Assembly: GCF_023159225.1 (NCBI RefSeq)
Contig: NC_063181.1
Span: 25,322,073-25,386,072 of the forward strand
Direction of reading: 5' to 3'
Source of the DNA: Perognathus longimembris pacificus
Lineage: Eukaryota; Chordata; Mammalia; Rodentia; Heteromyidae
DNA length: 64,000 nt
Shown here: positions 56,751-64,000 of the stretch, piece after piece
Numbering within the stretch: the stretch's first letter is position 1
Layout of the letters: every line of letters begins with the position of its first letter
Program-made: the position numbers and the translations under genes
Notes under the pieces: model-generated
Told to the model about the DNA's origin: nothing
The model's input: the letters and a program-made list of their open reading frames with translations, nothing else
Database searches by the model: none

Positions 56751-57932
56751 CTGGAAGTCTGTGTAGTTCTTCCCTCCCTTCTGTGTAGGCGTGTCTGCGT
56801 CAGCAGGTGCTGTCGCTGTGGCCCCGCCCACCAGTGCAGGGCACGCCTATCAGAGCGGGCGCTTTCGCCGGGGCCCCGCCCTCCTGTGCACTGTGAGTCC
56901 CCTACAACAGGCACTTAAGTGGGGTCTGCCTCCCAGAGCGAGCCCTGGGTTGTTGGGTTGTGCTTGCGCCCTCCCGCGAGTCCGTTGGGGGGGGGAAGCA
57001 GTATGTGTGGGGCCCAGTGGGATCGACTGTCCGGGTGTGGCTTGGCACCCTCAGACCTCGCCTCCGCTTCGAGGAGGGGGAACGAGATCAGGCTCAGGTG
57101 ACCCTGCTGGGCTGGTATTGCCCACCAGCGCCTGTGATTTTAGTTGTAAGAGTCCGCAAGGTCTAGGCGCCTCGGGTGGGGCTTGCCCTGCCGGCCGTCC
57201 CTGGCCCCTGTTGGGAAGGGGACGGGGCCGGTTCTGCCAGTTCAGGAACCTTTGGGGGCTTGGGGCTGTTCCGCCCTTCCCCTGCTAGACTGGCTTCCCA
57301 GTGCCTGCTGGGAGCTTCCCGCCTGATTTGGGGAATCTTTGTTCCCACGGGAGTGGGGAGGGGGAGGGAGGGAGATATATCGTCTTTGTCGGGCTTGGGT
57401 CTCCCGTTGGGGGAAGGGATTATGGGGGACTCACTTTTGCTGCTTTGTGTGCGTGTCCCGCACCGCCGTTGGCCCTTCAGGGGTTGGCGAAGTGTCGTGG
57501 TGGCTCCCCCGTTCCCTCTTTCTGCCGCGCTGGGTTCCCTTGTCCGAATCCGGTGTGGACCCGAACTTCTCGTCGCTGCTGGGTGTGTCTTGGTCCGCAC
57601 CCTGCTTTGTGTCCGTGGGGTCTCCCGCTATATGGATTCTGCGCTCCTGGCAACCTGTCTGCCGATCGCCGGGTTTCCCTTTCCCAGCCTGACCCTGTTT
57701 GGGCCAGGGCCGGCTGGTGGGGGGAGGGTGCCCCGATTAATCTCCGGCTCCGTGTAGGTTTTCGGTTCTTCTTTTTTTGCTCCTTTTTGTTTTCCTGCGT
57801 TTCTCCACTGCTTCTGGATGCTGGTTTTGCTGGGTTCTTGGTGGAGTGTTGGGTGTTGGAGTTCCCAGCTCGCTATTCAGTTGGTGCGAGTCGGGGTGCC
57901 TCCCTATTGTCTCGGCGCCATCTTTCTCCATC
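56751..57932 (-). promoter_or_regulatory. L1 5'UTR, CpG-rich promoter with YY1-like site
   Basis: 1.18 kb of GC- and CpG-rich sequence. Its first bases on the sense strand contain aaagatggcgcc (57914-57925), a YY1-type site at the place where it fixes initiation in human L1. No monomer repeats as in mouse L1 are seen. Several long overlapping frames occur on the antisense (plus) strand, most without an ATG; one ATG-initiated antisense frame is at 57422-57757. Confidence 0.85.
57422..57757 (+). other. Antisense ATG frame in the L1 5'UTR
   Basis: 111 codons starting MGDSLLLLCVRV, antisense to the L1 5'UTR and pointing outward into the flank, geometrically like primate ORF0. Its frame extends further upstream (57176) only from a GTG. 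Its composition follows the CpG island, so it may be chance; I see no domain. Confidence 0.3.
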
Positions 57933-57947
57933 TTTTAATATTTTCTT

Positions 57948-58551
57948 CTGTGGAATATAAGCGTTTATTTATGTATTTTAATTTTGCATATATTTTATGG
58001 TGTTGTCTATTGAACCTAAGGCCTTATCCATTAGACAAGTGTTCTATCATTATATTCTCAACTCATTCAGTATGTTTTTAAATTTAGAAAACTGAAACTT
58101 TCACTCCTCTAATTTAGTGTGAACTTTTCTTATTTGTTTCATTGTTTCTATTTAACTTTCAAATAGATGAAATATAGTGATAATTTTTTGAATAAGGTTT
58201 TCTGTAATTTTAACAATGTGTAAATTCTGGGCTAGTTTCAGTTAACTGATTTGTTGTTAATTATGGTATGTATTTTTCTGCTTCTTTACATGTGTGATAA
58301 TTTTTTTCTATTGTATCTAAGACGATGTAAAATTTATCTTTTAGGTTACATAATAATTTTGTATTTTTAAAATTATAACTATTGATCTTTGGTCTTTGTA
58401 ACCTTAGTTAAAAAACAGTTTAATTGCTTTTCAAATGCTGGTTTCAACATTTGCTAAATAAGAACAGAAGCATTTAGTCTAGGGCTAATTTTATTCCCTA
58501 ATCCTGAGATAAGATCTTTCTGAATTCTCTATTCAATACTCTTAATGATGA

Positions 58552-58554
<3 letters not shown>
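57948..58554. other. Unique AT-rich sequence
   Basis: No gene or repeat seen. Confidence 0.5.

Positions 58555-58597
<43 letters not shown>
58555..58597 (+). repeat. (CT)n microsatellite
   Basis: 43 bases of CT repeats. Confidence 0.97.
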
Positions 58598-58600
<3 letters not shown>

Positions 58601-58744
58601 ATGAAAATGGACTACTCTTATATTGGACTACTCATATAAATCTTTGATTTATTTGGGTAATTTCTTCTTATTTCATGTAATTTCCTTACACAAATACATG
58701 GATCTATTATGCTGAATACTCTGGGATTTGATACCAAATCTTTT

Positions 58745-60225
58745 TTGTTTCTTGCTATTGTAAAGGTGATGTACAGGGGAGTTACAGTTACATAATCAGG
58801 TAAGGAGTGTATTTCTTTTTGAACCGGGTCACACCTTCCCTTGCTTTATGACAGTTTATTCTTCCAGTCACCCCCCCCCCCAGTTGTGCAGTTAATTTTC
58901 TATAATGTCTACTGAGTATCACTGTTGCATGTGTTGACCCTTTGTCCCACCATTTCTGTGCTCCCACCTTACCCACCCCCAAACAGATAAACTTACAAAT
59001 AAGAGAAAATGTACACAAAACAAAAACAGCAGCAAAGGAGAACAGAAAGGAAAAGCAAAAACAACAAAAAAGAAGAAACAAAAAACCCTCTTCTTTCTAT
59101 TTATTGGAACTCATTTCCACAAATTCCATTTTATATAGTCGTATGCACATAGCTATTGAGCCTCTGTGATCCTCTGAAGAATATCCTACTTTGGTTTCAC
59201 TGTGTGAATGCCTAGATTCCTATATAATTTTCCATGTACATGTGTATTTTTTGTCTTTTTACTGTCCAGTGTGTTTAGTTATAGATTTATAGGCATAGTC
59301 AAATTACAACAAATGAGGGACACCATGCAACCTATGTTTCTGTAGGTCTGGCTTACTTAACTTGATGTAATTTTTCCAAGTCTCTCCATTTCCTTATGAA
59401 CGGTACTATACCATTCTTTCTGATTGCAGTGTAGAATTTCACTGCATATGTATAAACCACATTTTCTTGATCTCTTCATCCATTGACAGGCATCTGCGTT
59501 GAGTCCCTATTTTGGCTACAGTAACTAATTCTGCAATGAACATGGTTGTGTTGGTAGCTTTAATTTGGCCTTGTTTGCGTTCTATTGGATAAATGCCCAA
59601 GGGTGAATTTCTGGGTCATAGGGAAGTTTTATGTTTACTCTTTTGAGGTACTTCCATACTGCTTTCCAGAGTGGTTGAACAAGTTTTCATTTCCACCAAC
59701 AGTGTAGCAGTTACCTTTTTGAACATATCCCCTCCAGCATTTGTTATTATTAGTTTTCTTGATAATGACCATTTCATCCTGGATGAGGTAGAATCTCAAT
59801 GTTGTATTGATTTGTATTTCTTTTATGGCCAGAGATGTAGAACATTTCTTCATGTGTCTATTGTCTGTTCTTGCTTCTTCTTCTGAGAAGTCTTCCTTGA
59901 AATTTTTAGCCTATTTGTTAACTGAGTAGTTGTTTCTTTGAGTGTTTATTTTTGGGAGTTTTAATTTTTTGAGCTCTAAGTGTATTTTAAATATGAGGCC
60001 CTTGTCTGGTGCATGGCTAGTATAGAATTCTTCCACTCTGTGGGCTTTCTATTTATCTTGCTAGCCTTGTCCATTGTCATGCAGAATCTCTTCAGTTTGA
60101 TGCAATCTCACTTATTCATTCTTTCCTTGTTTTGTTGTGATTCTGGATCTTTACTTAGGAAGTTTCAAACTGTGCCTAGGAACTCTAGTGTTTCCCCTAA
60201 CCTGTCCTGTAATATTTTTCATGGG
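58745..60225 (-). mobile_element. Older LINE-1 3' fragment
   Basis: Minus strand: 3' end (attgtaaaggtgatgtacag), 3'UTR with a C run at 58870-58882 and A-rich block at 59010-59085, then ORF2 C-terminus to about 60225. The open scrap 59635-59853 keeps [14 protein letters not shown] and CWRGY where intact copies have CWRGC. 1.5 kb, no TSD found. Confidence 0.88.
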
Positions 60226-60747
60226 TGATACCAAATGTTAGGGGTGATCTTTACTGGTCCACATGATGCCTAAACATTTGGCCAAACACCACCTAGAAGT
60301 GTCTGTGAATACAGTATGAGATGGAATTAGTATTTGATCTAGTGAACTGAGTAAAGGTCACTGTCATTTAGAATGTGGATGAGTCTCATCTGATTTATTG
60401 AGGAACTGTATACTCAATATGGTGGCTATGGAACAACTCCTTCTGCTTCAGTATGTGCTTTGGGACATTCAATTTTCTGGCTTTCCGACTAGAAATGCTC
60501 TTCATGGATTTGGATCTTCATGGATCTTCTGATCTGGATTTCAGATCATGTATCGGCTTTGATGGGATTCTTGATCACTGAAAATCTTGGAACTTTGTAA
60601 CCACCAAATTCATGTGAGGGAATTTCTTATAATGTGCACATTATCTGTCTATTTCTGTCTCTACTTCTGCCACTTTGTCACTATAATAGAATAAATAAAC
60701 TTACAAGGTTGGAACAGAAGAGCATTTGAACAAATAGGACTGATTGA
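60226..60747. other. Unique spacer
   Basis: Unique sequence; nothing recognised. Confidence 0.45.
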
Positions 60748-60807
60748 CTCTCTCTCCTCTCTCTCTCTCTTTCTCTCTCCTCTCTCTCTCTTTCTCTCTC
60801 TCTCTTC
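60748..60807 (+). repeat. Imperfect (CT)n repeat
   Basis: About 60 bases of CT repeats with periodic extra T or C. Confidence 0.95.
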
Positions 60808-61032
60808 TGTTTCTCTGGAGAACTTTAACACAAGGAAGTTCCTTCAGGGACTCTTATCTCCAGTACTTTAGGCACTCTGGTTTCTCTAGATACTCAGTTC
60901 TGTCATTAACTATACAGTCTGCTGATATCCCCTATTGAGTTCTACCTCAGTGTGTCAATCACTGAAAAATCTTTTATTGCAGTAAACTGCAAAACTATTT
61001 ATTATTATCTTTAAAGAATGACAGTACTTTAT

Positions 61033-61262
61033 TTTGTCAGTTGTGGGGCTTGAACTTGAGGCCTGGGTGTTATCCCTGAGCTCTTCTGCTAAAAGGTAGC
61101 ATGTTACCACTTTGAGCCACAAAACCACTTTTAGTTTTATGGTGCTTAATTGTAGATAAGAGTTTCACAGACTTTCTTTCCCTGGCTGTCTTTGAACCAC
61201 TATCCTCAGGTCTCAGGCTCCTCAGTAGATAGGATTTACAGGTGTAAGCCACCAGTCTGTGG
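61033..61262 (-). mobile_element. B1-ID composite SINE
   Basis: Minus copy: gtcagttgtggggcttgaac, ctttgagccacaaaaccact, gcttaattgtagataagagt, then tttacaggtgtaagccacca. Confidence 0.86.
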
Positions 61263-62169
61263 CTTCACTTTTCTTTCTTAACTGATTCAGTGCTTTGAAA
61301 GTTGATTTTGTGCATTTTTTTTCTAAGTTTTGATTGTTTGAGGTGGCAGGGTAAATCTATTTCATCTTAATTAAAATTAGATATCTTAGATGTAAATCAT
61401 AGTAAGTCATCAAGGAAAGTCAAGCATATATATTCTATTAAATACAGTACTTATAAAGACTAGATTGTATAGTATATTTTTACAAAATATTTCAACCCTT
61501 GTTGAATAGAATAAATAGAATGATAAAACCTCAAATATTTGGAGATCTCTGGTATACACAACAACTTATTCTGAAGGGACTTGGGGACAGATTTTGATGA
61601 TGGCAATAACACGGCTATATAATTTGGGAAATTAAAATGTGGATATATTTTGGGGGAATACTTTCTGCTTAATAAATTGATGCATTAGTGCCTGGGGCAA
61701 GAAACATAGCCAGGAAATACTTCATAGTGGTGAGCTCATCCTTTGTGATTATGTGTCTTATCCTTTAATCTTTCACTCATAGGCAAAAAAATCTATTAAA
61801 AAGCATTTTCTCTTTGAAGTACATACATGACCACTGTATAGCTCAGAATTTTTTTATTTCTTACTTAAAAAAAAACAAAGCTTCAAGAATCACTATAAGT
61901 TGACTTGTACACAGTAGCTTTTATAGATTTCAGGCTGGTTTGATCTGTGTCCTTTCTCTCAGAGCTTTGGCCTGGATTATTACCACATGTTTATGTGAAA
62001 CTGAAGTCAGAAGCTAAAGTCTATGTCTTGAGTTTAGCTAGTCTAGAAAATAGAATCCATACTTAGGCAGAAGAGGAAAAAATATTCTGAGGTCATCTTT
62101 ATGTGTTATTAAGATATATTTCTATAAGATATTTTGGGTATTATAAACAGTTCTAGCTATGTCCAGACT
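61263..62169. other. Unique stretch
   Basis: No feature seen. Confidence 0.45.
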
Positions 62170-62327
62170 CTGCTGCAATCTGTGAGACTCTTATCTATAA
62201 TAAACTACTCAGAAAAAAGCCAGAAGTGGCACTGTGGCTCAAGTGGTAGGGCATTAGTCTTGAGCAAAAGAAGCCCAGGGACAGAGACCAGGCCCAGAGT
62301 TCAAGCCCTAGGACCAGTAATAAAATA
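62170..62327 (+). mobile_element. B1-ID SINE, 5'-truncated
   Basis: Retains the end of the B1 half (gagactcttatctataataa) and the whole ID-like half (agaagtggcactgtggctca, then gagttcaagccctaggacc), followed by an A/T-rich tail. Confidence 0.85.
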
Positions 62328-63585
62328 AAATAGTGATATATTGCGTCAGATATGTATTTAGAATTCAGTGAGGACAAGGACTGCATCTTTATTACTTTCT
62401 TCAGTCTAGTGGTTGTGAATAAAGATATGTACAGTGAAACAATACATTCATGATTTCTGCTTACCATAGCAGTGTGTTAACATTGCAATATTGATTGAGA
62501 GAAACATTGAATGTCCCACCCAAATATTATCAAAGAGGACTAGGTATGTTACACCCAAGTAGATCATGGACAACTAAATGAGGATTTAATGAAAGGGAAA
62601 ATATTAGTCTTCCAATATGCTTAAGAATCATTATGATGCCACCTTAATGCAATGACGGAGGAGAGTTTATACCATATGCCTTGCTTTGTGCAACTGCAGA
62701 GATCTTACGCCTGTAAGATTTAAATGCTAAGAACTAAGAAGCTATCAGAAGTAAACATACTCAAGAAGTGAAGAAAACAATACTGCACAGATTTCTAAGT
62801 TGCCCTAAATTGGAGCATTAATATTTTTTTTACTAAGAACAATAGATTGATTTGACAAGAGCAATTACTCTGTTATTACATTTGTCTAGTTAGATTTGCT
62901 ATACTTAATAATATAATTGTGAAAACTTAGTAGCTGAGTTCTTAGACTATTAAAAGCAAAATATAACCCTAGTATTGTGTTGGGAACAAACAGGTTTCAT
63001 TTTTGGAAGAGAGTTAAAGTCATATTTTGCTGTTGATTGCCTATGCCATAGACATTCATGCATCTTGAATTGTTTGCATTATTTTTATATTTCCCATTTT
63101 GTAAATTACCAAACCAAACACAAAAATGTGAAGCCTTCAACCTAATATTGTAGCTACATATTGTAGTTTCATGAACACATGGAACTAAACTCTTGAACTC
63201 TGCCACATGAAAGATCTTTATTTGAGGGGAGCTGGATAAGTAATTTTCTCAGTACACATCACTGTGGTTCAAAAATACTCTTTAGATTAATATACCATAA
63301 AATTTTGATCTAAAAATCTCTTAAAGCCCAAATAAGACTGTCTACAAACCTGTCAAGATGCATTCTAGGCTGGCCTTCTTCTCCATTTTTTTCCTACTTC
63401 TTCAAAGGATTTAAATGCAATGGAGATTACAAAATCACATTAAGATTGAAAGACTGAAGGATAAGTTTCACCTGGGGTGCTTGTTAAAAACAAGTACAAT
63501 TTCTGGCATTTCATTCCAGATCCACTTAATGAAATTCTGCAGCTGGCCCATCACATCTGCATTTATGCTTTCCAGATGTTTCTTT

Positions 63586-63588
<3 letters not shown>
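62328..63588. other. Unique stretch
   Basis: AT-rich; no gene or repeat recognised. Confidence 0.45.

Positions 63589-63640
<52 letters not shown>
63589..63640 (+). repeat. (CA)n microsatellite
   Basis: 52 bases of uninterrupted AC/CA dinucleotides. Confidence 0.98.
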
Positions 63641-63642
<2 letters not shown>

Positions 63643-64000
63643 CTGCTTAAGAAACCTGTTTTCTTAAAAAATTCTGCTATCCAGTTTTAACTGCTATTAA
63701 ACCAAAATTTTAGTGGGTACAGTCATAATTTCTTCATTATTATTGATGAAGAAATTCTGCTTTCAATGGTTGATTGCTAAAACACATAGCTGCCTGGGTT
63801 GAAAGATATAGATGTATTGTTCTCTTGCTAAAAGCAAAGGAAGTCAAACCTCCAACAGAGTCACTTTTGAAGTTCAGCTGTGAAATGTGATGGCTTTTAG
63901 CTTAATCTAAATGGCAGGCAAATGTGTGTATGTGTTCTCCACCACTATTCTCTTACACCATTGCATGCTTGAATGCTAAACTTTATGCAGGAATGGTTTA
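63641..64000. other. Unique sequence to window end
   Basis: No feature seen. An inverted motif around 63730-63760 (tttcttcat/atgaagaaa) could form a small hairpin. Confidence 0.45.

Larger units (their letters stand above)
51389..57947 (-). mobile_element. Complete LINE-1 with both ORFs open and perfect TSD
   Basis: The element spans 51404-57932 (6.5 kb), minus strand. The TSD ttttaatattttctt is perfect at 51389-51403 and 57933-57947. Order on the sense strand: YY1-like 5' end (57914-57925), CpG-rich 5'UTR to 56751, ORF1 (56750-55581), 51-base A-rich spacer, ORF2 (55529-51702), a short 3'UTR without the G-rich tract of the other lineage, and a compound A tail (51402-51516). All parts needed for retrotransposition are present, so it is either active or very recently so. 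It differs clearly in sequence from the other full-length L1 (10427-22328). Confidence 0.97.

Noticed and set aside
55581..56831. ORF1 starting at 56831 (416 codons)
   Set aside because: The codon there is GTG. The first ATG is at 56750, and its downstream MRKSQRN sequence looks like an L1 ORF1 start, so the ORF was shortened to 389 codons.
52186..57960. Plus-strand frames opposite the intact L1 ORFs (for example 53185-53751, 56227-56724)
   Set aside because: Shadows of the minus-strand ORF1/ORF2; they read hydrophobic Phe/Ser/Leu-rich products as expected opposite A-rich coding DNA.
1..64000. CRISPR arrays, operons, bacterial insertion sequences or plasmid features
   Set aside because: None seen; content is typical mammalian repeat-rich DNA.

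Overview
This is a nuclear genomic window from a mammal. The dimeric tRNA/ID-derived SINEs, the B1-plus-ID composite SINEs and the active-looking LINE-1 lineages point to a rodent. The ID-ID dimers (for example 30031-30233, 48476-48704) resemble the IDL-Geo type known from geomyoid rodents (kangaroo rats, pocket mice, pocket gophers); that assignment comes from memory of the family and is moderately confident. I found no convincing host protein-coding exon, RNA gene, CpG-island promoter of a host gene, or microbial feature. By my hand-drawn boundaries about two fifths of the window is LINE-1, plus about 20 SINEs, three LTR-type insertions and several microsatellites. It reads as intergenic or deep-intronic sequence.

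Layout. 1-4050: two stacked minus-strand L1 fragments, one running off the left edge. 8513-9662: young 5'-truncated plus-strand L1 with a 17-bp target-site duplication (TSD). 10427-22328: full-length but decayed plus-strand L1 (about 1.95 kb 5'UTR with a YY1-like start, broken ORF1, broken ORF2), split by a 4.6-kb LTR-element-like insertion at 15303-19936. 22652-23164: solo LTR with a 6-bp TSD. 23171-31500: mostly unique sequence with scattered SINEs. 31862-32683: 5'-inverted (twin-primed) L1. 37229-37629: two tiny L1 3' ends. 38281-40707: an inverted duplication with about 96% identical arms, one arm split by a 1.1-kb L1. 41563-47792: a dense stack of old and young L1 3' pieces, one holding a second solo LTR (45227-45749). 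51404-57932: a complete minus-strand L1. 58745-60225: an older L1. 60226-64000: unique sequence, SINEs and a CA repeat.

The centrepiece is the 6.5-kb L1 at 51404-57932. Both reading frames are open. ORF2p is exactly 1275 codons, with all endonuclease, reverse-transcriptase and zinc-knuckle residues in place. It has a long A tail, a perfect 15-bp TSD and a YY1-like motif at its 5' end, so it is a strong candidate for a recently mobilised, possibly still competent element. Its proteins would act together: ORF1p trimers coat the L1 RNA, and ORF2p nicks the target and primes reverse transcription. They could also mobilise the SINEs seen here, whose A tails and 11-16-bp TSDs are L1-type. At least two L1 lineages are present. 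One has a long G-rich 3'UTR (most truncated copies); the other has a short 3'UTR without the G tract (the intact copy).
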